The notes under the pieces are model-generated. The model did no database searches. It worked only from the letters and a program-made list of their open reading frames with translations, and had not been told where the DNA came from. DNA of 17,698 nucleotides, taken from JAWLDB01 sp041686915. Lineage in GTDB: Bacteria > Bacillota > UBA994 > UBA5500. The DNA is taken from contig JAWLDB010000036.1 of the NCBI GenBank assembly GCA_041686915.1, positions 1 to 17,698 on the forward strand, read 5' to 3'. The translations under genes and the position numbers were made by a program. Below are positions 1-7,704 of the stretch, in pieces; positions within the stretch are counted from its first letter, which is position 1; each line of letters starts with the position of its first letter.

Positions 1-2409
1 GGTGCCATTATCCTGCACCAGGGCCGCATTGTTGAGATGAAAACCGGTGAGGGAAAAACCTTGCTGGCGGTGTTAGTTGCTTACCTGAATGCGCTTTCCG
101 GCAAGGGCGTACACATCGTCACTGTCAACGATTACCTGGCGCGCTTCCATGCCGAGTGGATGGGGCCAGTCTATCGCTACCTGGGGCTTTCGGTCGGTGT
201 AATCCTACACGATCTGGACTTTGCATCCCGGCACGCAGCTTACCGGGCGGATGTCACTTATGCTACCAACAACGAGTTGGGTTTTGACTATCTGCGCGAT
301 AACATGGCTATCCATCCGGAACAGATGGTGCAGCGCGAGCTGAATTTTGCCATAATCGACGAGGTAGATAGTATCTTGATCGATGAGGCTCGCACCCCGC
401 TAATCATTTCCGGTCAGGGAGAGCAATCGACAGACCTTTACTACAAGATGGCAGCCTGTGTTTCCCGCATGCGGGAAGAAGAGGACTATACGGTAGATGA
501 GAAGGCCAAAACGGTTGCTCCGACAGCAGCTGGTATCGCCAAGACAGAGAAGTACTTTGGCGTAGACAACCTCTACGACAATACCAATATGGACCTGTCT
601 CACTATCTAAACAACGCTATTCGGTCAAAGGCCTTGATGAAGGCTGATCGCGACTATGTTGTCAAGGATGGCGAAGTGGTCATCGTAGACGAATTCACCG
701 GCCGGCTGATGTTCGGCCGCCGCTACAGCGCCGGGTTGCATCAGGCCATTGAAGCCAAGGAAGGCGTCAAGATCGAACGTGAGAGCCAGACGCTGGCGAG
801 TATCACCTTCCAGAACTATTTCCGCATGTACAGCAAGCTATCCGGTATGACCGGTACCGCCGCCACTGAGGAAGATGAGTTCCGTCATATCTACGGTCTG
901 GATGTGGTGGTCATTCCCACCAACCGCCCAATGATCCGTCAAGACTTGCCGGATGTAGTCTACAAGAACCAGCGCGGCAAATTCAACGCGGTAGTCGAGG
1001 AGATTGTCCGCCGTCATGCTACCGGCCAACCACTGCTGGTTGGCACCATCTCGATAGAGAACTCTGAGATGTTGAGCAGCATGCTGAAGAAACGCGGCAT
1101 TCCTCACCAGGTGTTGAACGCCAAGTACCACGAGCAGGAAGCTGAGATAGTTGCCCAGGCAGGCCGTCATGGAGCTGTGACCATCTCCACCAACATGGCA
1201 GGCCGCGGTACCGACATACTGCTTGGTGGTAATCCTGAGTTCCTGGCCAGGGCTGAACTGCTGCAGCAAGGGATTGATCCGGAGCAGTTGGTTGCTGCTT
1301 TGGATTTTGTGGTCAAGGATGAGCAATCGGCCAATATCCACAAGATGTATGAGCGCATTCTGCGTGAAAAGGAGCAGATTTGCGAGCCTGAGCGGGAAAA
1401 GGTGCTGGCTGTGGGAGGCTTGCATGTGCTCGGTACTGAGCGGCATGAGTCTCGCCGCATAGACAATCAATTGCGCGGCCGTTCCGGGCGGCAGGGTGAC
1501 CCGGGCTCGTCCCAGTTTTATATCTCGCTCGAAGACGACCTGATGCGCCTCTTCGGCTCTGATATGGTAGCCGGCCTGATGGAGCGCATGGGCCTGGAAG
1601 AGGATATGCCGATTGAACATGGCATGCTGAGCAAGGCTATAGAGCGGGCCCAGAAACGCGTTGAGACCCGTAACTTTGATATCCGTAAGCACGTGCTGGA
1701 ATACGACGATGTGCTTAACCAACAGCGCGAGGTCATCTATAAGCAGCGCCGAATGGTGTTGACTGGTGGAGACTTGCGTGAAGTTATCAATGAGATGATT
1801 ACAGATGTAGTTGCCGACCTGGTCGATACCTACGTACCTGAAAAGGTTCATCCAGAAGATTGGGACCTGGACGGCTTGGTGAAAGCAGTGGAAGAGTTCT
1901 TCCCGCAGATAGCAGGCCTGGATACATCCAATTGGCAGGAGGAGCTGACCGCGGCCGGTATCAAAGATGAGCTGTTGCAGATGGCCCAGACTGCTTACGC
2001 ACAGCGTGAGGCGGAACTCGGGGAAGAGACCATCCGTCAGCTGGAACGAGTAGTACTGCTGCGCATCGTGGATAGCAAGTGGATGGGCCACCTGGACGCC
2101 ATGGACGACCTGCGCCAGGGTATCGGTCTGCGCGCCTACGGGCAGAAAGACCCGTTAGTGGAGTACAAGATGGAGAGTTATGGCATGTTCCAGCAGATGA
2201 TCGAAGAGATCAAACAGGATGCCGTTCGCTATCTGTATCACGTACAAGTGGTGGAGAAGCCACAGGCGCATGCTGTAGCCAGGCCGGTTAATACCACAGC
2301 ACCACAGCCGGCAGGGCAACCGGCTAAAACCACTTCCATTGGACGCAATGACCCGTGCCCCTGTGGCAGCGGCAAGAAGTACAAGAAGTGCTGTGGACGC
2401 GACAAGTGA
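1..2409 (+). CDS. secA: Preprotein translocase ATPase SecA (5' end missing)
   Basis: SecA is the cytoplasmic/peripheral-membrane ATPase that drives unfolded preproteins through SecYEG. The reading frame is open from base 1, so the gene starts upstream; by comparison with typical SecA about 85-90 N-terminal residues are missing and 802 are visible. The first visible residues lead straight into the Walker A motif MKTGEGKT (residues 13-20). The DEAD-type Walker B box DEVD follows at residues 120-123 (bases 358-369), then the preprotein cross-linking domain, the second nucleotide-binding fold with NMAGRGTDI and GRSGRQGDPG, and the helical scaffold/wing region. The C-terminus has the zinc-binding SEC-C tail CPCGSGKKYKKCC, which in characterised SecA binds SecB or ribosomes/lipid. 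The full helicase core plus SEC-C tail argues for canonical SecA rather than an accessory SecA2. The stop codon overlaps the GTG start of the next gene, and prfB lies downstream; a secA-prfB neighbourhood is also found in Bacillus. Confidence 0.98.
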   Translation, partial: GAIILHQGRIVEMKTGEGKTLLAVLVAYLNALSGKGVHIVTVNDYLARFHAEWMGPVYRYLGLSVGVILHDLDFASRHAAYRADVTYATNNELGFDYLRDNMAIHPEQMVQRELNFAIIDEVDSILIDEARTPLIISGQGEQSTDLYYKMAACVSRMREEEDYTVDEKAKTVAPTAAGIAKTEKYFGVDNLYDNTNMDLSHYLNNAIRSKALMKADRDYVVKDGEVVIVDEFTGRLMFGRRYSAGLHQAIEAKEGVKIERESQTLASITFQNYFRMYSKLSGMTGTAATEEDEFRHIYGLDVVVIPTNRPMIRQDLPDVVYKNQRGKFNAVVEEIVRRHATGQPLLVGTISIENSEMLSSMLKKRGIPHQVLNAKYHEQEAEIVAQAGRHGAVTISTNMAGRGTDILLGGNPEFLARAELLQQGIDPEQLVAALDFVVKDEQSANIHKMYERILREKEQICEPEREKVLAVGGLHVLGTERHESRRIDNQLRGRSGRQGDPGSSQFYISLEDDLMRLFGSDMVAGLMERMGLEEDMPIEHGMLSKAIERAQKRVETRNFDIRKHVLEYDDVLNQQREVIYKQRRMVLTGGDLREVINEMITDVVADLVDTYVPEKVHPEDWDLDGLVKAVEEFFPQIAGLDTSNWQEELTAAGIKDELLQMAQTAYAQREAELGEETIRQLERVVLLRIVDSKWMGHLDAMDDLRQGIGLRAYGQKDPLVEYKMESYGMFQQMIEEIKQDAVRYLYHVQVVEKPQAHAVARPVNTTAPQPAGQPAKTTSIGRNDPCPCGSGKKYKKCCGRDK

Positions 2410-2756
2410 GCGATAAACCGGTATACGTGCCGCTAGAGCAGGCGCGCTTCATCAGAGACATGAGCTTTCCACACAAAGTGGCGCGCTCGCTCAGCCAGGA
2501 ATATGCGCTCAAAGTGGCCCAATACAAGCCAGACGTGGGTAAGAACAGCAAGCCTACATCGTCGCTTAAGCCCCAGCAACTAAGGTTGGTTGAGTTGGCT
2601 GAAGCGCAACAGGCCTACATCTTGACGAGGACCGGGGCAATCCAAGGCAGCCCATGGGCCTTGGTTTTCCCCCAGGAGCTGCCGAATGAGGAGTTGTTGC
2701 CCCTGGTGGTCGCAGAGCTACACCGCCGTGGCCTCCTGGGACACGGGGACGTATAA
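2406..2756 (+). CDS. Small conserved-looking protein of unknown function, coupled to secA
   Basis: A 116-residue, soluble-looking protein that I do not recognise. I chose the GTG at 2406 because it overlaps the secA stop (GTGA), a typical translational-coupling arrangement. A longer version starting at 2355 would overlap the secA zinc-tail codons and is unlikely. No clear Shine-Dalgarno precedes the GTG, which fits coupling. The N-terminal half is basic and polar (PVYVPLEQARFIRD; a Lys/Ser/Pro stretch around residues 45-56). The C-terminal half looks structured, with a predicted strand WALVFP (84-89) followed by an acidic amphipathic helix ending in ELHRRGLLG. There is no signal peptide, transmembrane segment, cysteine cluster or known catalytic motif. 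Coding is supported by its position between two core genes, the uninterrupted frame and the stop-start overlap. Function unknown. Confidence 0.72.
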   Translation: MSDKPVYVPLEQARFIRDMSFPHKVARSLSQEYALKVAQYKPDVGKNSKPTSSLKPQQLRLVELAEAQQAYILTRTGAIQGSPWALVFPQELPNEELLPLVVAELHRRGLLGHGDV

Positions 2757-2857
2757 TTTGGACCATCGTCGGTTGTAACGTACGTACGGCTAAACAGCCG
2801 GAGGTAAAATGGAACGGCGCCCGCGCCGCGGAGAAGCGCCGAAAGGAGTTTTGAAAC
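2752..2857 (+). promoter_or_regulatory. prfB leader: possible -10 box, small hairpin and SD
   Basis: A TATAAT hexamer (2752-2757) overlaps the stop codon of the upstream gene, but no recognisable -35 box lies 16-18 bases upstream, so a promoter here is only possible. A perfect short hairpin, CGGCT-AAAC-AGCCG, lies at 2787-2800. It is followed by a GGAGG (2800-2804) close to an ATG at 2809 in a different frame from prfB. A GC-rich inverted repeat (CGGCGC/GCGCCG, about 2814-2842) precedes the prfB Shine-Dalgarno AAAGGAG, which has good spacing to the ATG at 2858. The structure may matter for prfB expression, but no regulator can be named. Confidence 0.3.
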
Positions 2858-3974
2858 ATGTTGGTAGATACAAGCATGTTGCGCAAACAGCTCGAGGAGA
2901 TGCGCGAGACCATTCAGGAAGTCAGGGATTCTCTTTGACCTCCCTCAGAAGCAGGAACGTCTACGCGAATTAGAAGAGCAGCAGGGTCAAGATGGCTTCT
3001 GGAACGACCAGAACAAAGCCCAGGCTGTGATTGCAGAGTCGAATGCTTTACGCGAACAGATTGCTCAAGTTGTCACCTTGGAGAAGCAGGTCAATGATGC
3101 CTGGGACTTGTTCCTGTTGGCTACGGAAGAAGCTGAGGCCGACATGCTGCGTGAGTTGGACAAGCAGAGCAGTGCGTTACAGAAGAAAGTCGGCGAGTTG
3201 GAGCTGAAAGTGCTACTCTCTGGCCGCTACGACCATAGCAATGCCATCATGACTATCCACCCAGGCGCTGGTGGCACCGAGTCGCAAGACTGGGCCGCCA
3301 TGCTGCTCCGCATGTACACACGCTGGGCCGAGCGACGTGGCTGCAAGGTGGATGTCCTGGACTACCTCGGTGGCGAGGAAGCCGGCATTAAGAGCGCTAC
3401 TATCCAGATTACCGGTCAGTTGGCCTATGGCTACCTCAGATCGGAACGAGGTGTGCACCGTCTGGTACGCATCTCTCCCTTTGATGCTTCTGGGCGCAGG
3501 CACACCAGCTTCGCTTCAGTTGAGGTGATGCCGGAGATTGAGGATGATGCCGAGATAGAGATAAAACCCGAGGACCTGCGGGTGGACACCTATCGTGCTG
3601 GCGGCGCAGGAGGTCAGCACGTGAACAAGACTGACTCGGCTGTTCGCATCACTCACCTGCCAACCAATATAGTAGTGCAATGCCAGAGCGAGCGCTCGCA
3701 ACATTCCAATCGTGAAACTGCGATGCGCATGCTGCGCTCCAAGTTGCTGGAAAAGCAGTTGGAAGAACAGGAGATGGAGCTGGCCAAGCTGCGTGGCGAG
3801 GTTAAGGACATCGCCTGGGGCAACCAAATTCGTTCGTACGTTTTCCACCCATACAGCCTGGTCAAGGACCATCGTACAGACACAGAGATGGGGAACACGC
3901 AGGCCGTAATGGACGGGGATATTGACCAGTTCATTGATGCTTACTTGCGTTCGGGATTGGGGAGGCAGGCTTAA
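2858..3974 (+). CDS. prfB: Peptide chain release factor 2 (RF2), expressed by programmed +1 frameshift
   Basis: RF2 recognises UAA and UGA in the ribosomal A site and triggers peptidyl-tRNA hydrolysis. The gene is read in two frames: ATG 2858 (SD AAAGGAG, good spacing) runs 26 codons to CTT at 2933-2935, followed by in-frame TGA 2936-2938. After a +1 shift (skipping T2936) reading continues GAC CTC CCT... without interruption to TAA at 3974. The joined protein is 371 residues, close to the 365 of E. coli RF2. It shows the stop-codon recognition tripeptide SPF at residues 206-208, inside ISPFDASGRRHTSF, and the catalytic GGQ at 251-253, inside AGGAGGQHVNKTDSAVRI. SPF rather than the PxT-type motif of RF1 identifies RF2. 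An annotation that ignores the shift would start falsely at the GTG at 3027 and lose about 56 N-terminal residues. Confidence 0.97.
2924..2939 (+). promoter_or_regulatory. Programmed +1 ribosomal frameshift site of prfB
   Basis: The sequence AGGGATTCTCTTTGAC contains the three elements known from bacterial RF2 genes: an internal SD-like AGGG (2924-2927), the slippery CTT codon (2933-2935), and a following TGA-C (2936-2939), a poorly terminating context. The AGG sits three codons before CTT, the same spacing as in E. coli. When RF2 is scarce the ribosome pauses at UGA and slips +1, restoring RF2. This is established for the family; here it is inferred from the exact match of layout and the frame change. 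Confidence 0.95.
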
Positions 3975-4037
3975 GGTAACTCTTTAGCCAGGAGAAACCA
4001 AGGCGGCACAGGGTGCAGCCAGAGAGGGAGATATATC

Positions 4038-4532
4038 ATGCGAAAGATGAGTTTGCGAGTAACGGCCGCGTTAGTAGCGATTGCATTGGCCACCGGTTTG
4101 TGGCTGGGACAAAGCTATGCGGCCAGCAATGCTTTGGACCCAGGCAGTGCGCAAGATCCGTTGGTAACTAGGACCTACGTTGACCAGGAGATTGCCAAGC
4201 TCAAGGAAAGCTTAAGCAACTCAGGAACAGGCACCGGTACCGGTGGTGGGACTGAAACGCCTGGCAATGTACTTGAGATTGTGGTTGTGCCCAAAGGCCA
4301 GCAGCTAACCGGGTATGAAGGCACCGAGTTCATTCTGCGCTCTGGAACAGCCCGCGCCGTAGCCTCGGCAGCTGGTGGTTTGTCCAACCTGACTGACGGG
4401 AAGAATATCCCCTCAGGGGCTACTATTCCGCTTGACAACTTAATTCTCTTCCCCCGGTCCGACGGTAGAGGCTTCCGGGCCGTGTCCGAGATAATCGTGC
4501 TGGTGCGCGGCAAGTGGTCGATTGACGCCTAA
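4038..4532 (+). CDS. Exported protein of unknown function
   Basis: A 164-residue secreted or surface protein. ATG 4038 follows an AGGGAG ribosome binding site. The N-terminus is a clear Sec signal peptide: basic start (RKMSLR), hydrophobic core to about residue 24, probable cleavage after SYA near residue 28. The mature part begins with DPGSAQDPLVT and a YVDQEIAKLKE helix (34-58), then a Gly/Thr-rich flexible linker (61-75). A compact C-terminal domain (about 78-164) follows, with IVVVPKGQQL, GTEFILRSG, NLTDGKNIPSG and NLILFPRSDGRGFRA. I recall similar DPGS..DPLVT exported proteins in anaerobic Bacillota but know no assigned function. There is no SLH domain, LPxTG or lipobox. It lies only 12 bases before the surface-polymer operon, so a role at the cell wall is plausible but unproven. 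Confidence 0.85.
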   Translation: MRKMSLRVTAALVAIALATGLWLGQSYAASNALDPGSAQDPLVTRTYVDQEIAKLKESLSNSGTGTGTGGGTETPGNVLEIVVVPKGQQLTGYEGTEFILRSGTARAVASAAGGLSNLTDGKNIPSGATIPLDNLILFPRSDGRGFRAVSEIIVLVRGKWSIDA

Positions 4533-4544
4533 GGAGGCGGCTGT

Positions 4545-5645
4545 ATGAAGGTGTTTGTGGTCAATGGCGGGGGTGATACCGGAGGGGGAAAGACCCATTT
4601 GGTGACGCTCCTGCCTGAACTGCGTAAGCTTGGTCTGGATGCGCAGATGGTTTGTTTCGCTGAAGGAATGCTGTCCGAGGAGACGCGGGCTGCTGGTACT
4701 CCTACTCGTGTGCTAGGCATCGGTGTAATGTTATCTCCCAGGTTGCTTCTGCAGCTGGTAGAGCTCTTCCGCAGCGAACGCCCTGAGGTGGTGCACACCC
4801 ATGGCGCCCGGGCCAACTTGTATGGCCGCGTGGCTGCGAAGCTCGTAGGCGTCCCGCGCATTGTAACTACCATGCACAGCCATACGGATTTGGATTACAG
4901 CAGCCGCTGGAAGAACCTGCTTTTCTCCACCATTGACCGTTCAACCAGGCCGTTGGCCGACCGTTACATCGCCGTCTCTCACGAGCTGGGACGAGCCCTG
5001 GTGCAGGGCGGAATTCCCTCCCGCAAACTGGCGGTAGTGCATAACGGCATTTATGAGCCAGCAACTGCTTGCCGAGATCTGCGTTCCGAGTTTGGGATTG
5101 AGGGGCCGATCATCTGCGCCGTTGGCCGCTTGGTCGGAGTTAAACGCTTTGACCTGCTGCTCTCTGCCTTTCAGAGGGTGCTAGCTACCGGTAAGCAGGC
5201 TACCCTGCTGCTGGTTGGTGACGGGCCTTTGGAGGATGAACTGAGGAGTATGGCGTCTGAGTTAGGGATAGCTGCAAGTGTTCGCTTCTTGGGTTACCGG
5301 CAGGACGCCAGGCAGCTCATGCAAGCGTCAGACGCCTTCGTTATGTCTTCGGATATCGAGGGGCTACCGATAGTGATGCTCGAGGCTATGTCGGCTGGCG
5401 TACCAATAGTAGTAACCGCCGTCGGGGGCATCCCGGAAGTAGTTACTGACAAAGTAAACGGTCTGTTGGTCGAGCGAGGTGATGCTCCAGCCTTGGCCAA
5501 CGGTATCATAGACATTTTAAGTGACAGCAAGTCCGCCCTGGAGCGTGCAGCTAGTGCCCGGGAGTGGTTCTTGCAGAACGCCTCAGCCAGAGCAATGGCT
5601 GAGAAAACTGCCGCCGTCTATCGACAGGAGGAGGTCAAGAGATGA
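4545..5645 (+). CDS. GT4-family glycosyltransferase (GT-B fold)
   Basis: A 366-residue retaining glycosyltransferase that would transfer a sugar from a nucleotide-sugar donor to a lipid-linked or polymer acceptor at the cytoplasmic membrane face. ATG 4545 has a near-perfect SD (AAGGAGG) eight bases upstream. The N-terminal Rossmann-like domain contains a glycine-rich loop GGGDTGGGKTH (8-18), HTHGARANLYGR (84-95) and IAVSHELG. A linker (VVHNGI, 164-169) leads to the C-terminal donor domain with CAVGRLVGVKRFD, LLVGDGPLEDEL, and the diagnostic E-x7-E motif EGLPIVMLE (Glu272, Glu280) followed by SAGVPIVVT. Length and motifs match GT4. It is first in the packed polymer operon and overlaps the next gene by 4 bases (ATGA). 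The sugar and acceptor specificity cannot be read from sequence. Confidence 0.93.
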   Translation: MKVFVVNGGGDTGGGKTHLVTLLPELRKLGLDAQMVCFAEGMLSEETRAAGTPTRVLGIGVMLSPRLLLQLVELFRSERPEVVHTHGARANLYGRVAAKLVGVPRIVTTMHSHTDLDYSSRWKNLLFSTIDRSTRPLADRYIAVSHELGRALVQGGIPSRKLAVVHNGIYEPATACRDLRSEFGIEGPIICAVGRLVGVKRFDLLLSAFQRVLATGKQATLLLVGDGPLEDELRSMASELGIAASVRFLGYRQDARQLMQASDAFVMSSDIEGLPIVMLEAMSAGVPIVVTAVGGIPEVVTDKVNGLLVERGDAPALANGIIDILSDSKSALERAASAREWFLQNASARAMAEKTAAVYRQEEVKR

Positions 5646-6577
5646 AGGTGATGGTTACGGGTGGGGCCGGCTTCATTGGCTCCCACGTAGTTGAAAGATT
5701 ACAGTCGCAGGGGTGCGAGGTTTTTGTAGTAGACAATCTTAGCACAGGCAGCGCGGCAAACCTTCACCACACTGTCAGCCTCTACAGAATGGACATAGCT
5801 GACCCTGACTTGACCCGGGTGTTGTCAGTGGAGAAGCCCGAGAAAATAATCCATCTGGCGGCACAGACTAGTGTCGGTGCTTCTGTTCGTGCGCCCGAGT
5901 TCGACGCACAGGTGAACATCATGGGCACGATCAACCTGTTGCAGGCAGCTAGGCAGAATGGCGTGCAGGGGATAGTCTATAGCTCCAGCGCCGCTGTCTA
6001 CGGCAATCCCAGTTGTTTACCCTTGGCCGAAGATGCCGTTTTGCATCCGCTTTCTCCATACGGCGTTTCCAAGCTGGCAGCCGAAAACTACGTGATGGCC
6101 GAAGCCCTCGGTGGAGGCGCGATGAACGCCGTCGTTCTGCGCTATGCTAACGTCTATGGTCCACGCCAGGCGGTGAGCGCCGAGTGCGGAGTCATCACCA
6201 TCTTCATAAATGCAGCCCTGGCTGGTACAGCTCCGACCATTCACGGCGATGGCTCGGCTACCCGAGACTATGTGTATGTGGGAGATGTAGCTGAGGCAAC
6301 CTGGCAAGCGCTAAACTGCCAGGATAACGCCATACTGAACGTTTCCTCGGGACGGGAAGTGACTGTCGATGAGCTGTGGCAGCAGCTGACCCGGCTAACT
6401 AGGCAGGAGATAAGGCCAATCTATGGCCCGGAGAGACCTGGGGATATCTACCGCAGCGCGCTTTCTCCCAATAATGCCATGAGCGTTCTTGGCTGGCAGG
6501 CCAAAACGGAGTTAGCGGCAGGGTTGAAGCAGACTGTTGACTTTTACAATGGAAAATCTGGTGCACAACAGTGTTAA
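5642..6577 (+). CDS. NAD-dependent nucleotide-sugar epimerase/dehydratase (GalE-like extended SDR)
   Basis: A 311-residue extended short-chain dehydrogenase that likely supplies a nucleotide sugar (4-epimerisation of UDP-glucose/GlcNAc or similar) to the neighbouring glycosyltransferases. Visible hallmarks are the NAD-binding GGAGFIGSH (7-15), the acidic ribose-binding DNLSTG (31-36), HLAAQTSV (71-78), the catalytic serine region YSSSAAVYG (113-121), and the YxxxK pair Tyr140/Lys144 in YGVSKLAAE. RYANVYGPRQ and GDGSATRDYVYVGDV are typical of GalE/WbpP-type substrate-binding loops. The start ATG overlaps the previous stop (ATGA) and is preceded by AGGAGG. The gene overlaps the next by 7 bases if that gene starts at GTG 6571. 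Exact substrate is not determinable; GalE itself is usually slightly longer (about 330-340). Confidence 0.93.
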   Translation: MKVMVTGGAGFIGSHVVERLQSQGCEVFVVDNLSTGSAANLHHTVSLYRMDIADPDLTRVLSVEKPEKIIHLAAQTSVGASVRAPEFDAQVNIMGTINLLQAARQNGVQGIVYSSSAAVYGNPSCLPLAEDAVLHPLSPYGVSKLAAENYVMAEALGGGAMNAVVLRYANVYGPRQAVSAECGVITIFINAALAGTAPTIHGDGSATRDYVYVGDVAEATWQALNCQDNAILNVSSGREVTVDELWQQLTRLTRQEIRPIYGPERPGDIYRSALSPNNAMSVLGWQAKTELAAGLKQTVDFYNGKSGAQQC

Positions 6578-7704
6578 AGGGCAAAACCATCGTCATGTTC
6601 AGCGCTGTTTCCTGGCACGGTTTGTTTGCCAGACCGCAGCAACTGGCGACTCGTTTTGCTGACGCTGGGGCCAGGGTGATATTTGTTGAGCCGCCTTGGA
6701 CTGTCCTTTCGCCGTTCAAAAAACCTGAGTTGCTGCAGACCTGGATACAGTCTGAAAGGCTGCAGCGTGTCACTGACCACATTTACCGCTTTACTCCCCC
6801 GCCTGCTTTACCCGGGGGTAATGCTTTACCTGGTGTAAACAAACTGAACCAACGGGTCTTGGCAGCCTCGCTAGAGCGATGCCTGCGGCGCAGAGGATGG
6901 AAGGCAGACTTGCTGCTTACGCATTTACCTGGCACGGCCGATTGGCCCTGGAGGCTACCTACCATATATGACTGTGTTGATGATCACGCTGGCTTCAGCG
7001 AGTTGTCTCCGCTTTGGAAAAAGGATACGGTACTGGAGCTTGAAGATGCATTGCTAAAGGCAGCGTTTCGGGTCTTTGCCTCCGGCGACAAACTGCTCCA
7101 GCGCTGCCGCAAGCTGCGACCGGATGCCGAGTTGGTTGGCAATGGGGTGGACGTGGCTCACTTCGCTGATGCGAAGGCCAACGGCCAGCTGCCTTCAGAA
7201 GGCCCAAATGTTGGTTTCTATGGTGGGATTGGCCCTTGGGTCGATCTTGAGTTGGTCTTTGGGGCAGCAGCTTTGTGCCCGCATGTATCTTTTACTCTGA
7301 TTGGTCCGCTGGAGCCGGGAGTAGATATTTCGCAGGCTCCTGAGAACGTGCGGTTTATCGGCTTCCAGCCCTATGGCGAATTGCCGGGTTGGCTGGCAGG
7401 CTTTGACGTAGCGGTTATACCTTTTGAAGTGAACGAGGTAACGCTTAGCGTCAACCCCATCAAGCTTTACGAATACTTCGCAGCCGGTAAGCCTGTCATC
7501 GTCACGGATATCCCAGAGCTAACCCGTTGGGGTGAACTGGTTTACACGGCGCGTAGCGCAGCTGAGTTTGCGCAGGCGATAGACCAGGCCGTATCCGAAC
7601 CGCCTGAGCTTGAGGCGAAGCGCAAAGCCGCTGCAATGGCCAATTCATGGGACGCAAAATTCACCCAGATAGTAACCTCCTTAGGGGAGATAAGCAATGC
7701 CTAG
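6571..7704 (+). CDS. Glycosyltransferase, TuaH/GT4-like
   Basis: A 377-residue GT-B glycosyltransferase. The N-terminus (VMFSAVSWHGLFARPQQLATRFADAGARVIFVEPP) resembles the TuaH-type family of teichuronic-acid and wall-polymer transferases, which open with a similar RPQ/RPH..LA segment and VEPP. The C-terminal half contains GFYGGIGPWVDLELV, VRFIGFQPYGELPGWLAGFDVAVIPF and NPIKLYEYFAAGKPVIVTDIPEL, the donor-site helix of GT-B enzymes. I used GTG 6571, which overlaps the upstream stop. It lacks a good SD, so translation may depend on coupling; ATG 6595 (8 residues later) is an alternative start. It overlaps csaB by 8 bases. Sugar specificity unknown. Confidence 0.88.
   Translation: MLKGKTIVMFSAVSWHGLFARPQQLATRFADAGARVIFVEPPWTVLSPFKKPELLQTWIQSERLQRVTDHIYRFTPPPALPGGNALPGVNKLNQRVLAASLERCLRRRGWKADLLLTHLPGTADWPWRLPTIYDCVDDHAGFSELSPLWKKDTVLELEDALLKAAFRVFASGDKLLQRCRKLRPDAELVGNGVDVAHFADAKANGQLPSEGPNVGFYGGIGPWVDLELVFGAAALCPHVSFTLIGPLEPGVDISQAPENVRFIGFQPYGELPGWLAGFDVAVIPFEVNEVTLSVNPIKLYEYFAAGKPVIVTDIPELTRWGELVYTARSAAEFAQAIDQAVSEPPELEAKRKAAAMANSWDAKFTQIVTSLGEISNA

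Noticed and set aside
838..2091. A 417-codon open frame on the minus strand inside secA
   Set aside because: It lies wholly antisense to an unambiguous secA reading frame, has no ribosome binding site and no family-like motifs; it reflects codon bias of secA.
2936..2938. prfB read as a pseudogene because of an in-frame TGA
   Set aside because: The TGA is in the exact context of the known RF2 programmed frameshift and the downstream frame is intact to the end.
3975..4037. A possible terminator after prfB (GGC-GCAC-AGG-GTGC-GCC type hairpin)
   Set aside because: The stem is short and interrupted and no T-tract follows, so it is not supported as a terminator.
4232..4245. A perfect 14-base palindrome CACCGGTACCGGTG
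   Set aside because: It lies inside the Gly/Thr linker codons of the exported protein; alternating ACC/GGT codons produce such palindromes, so a regulatory role is not needed to explain it.
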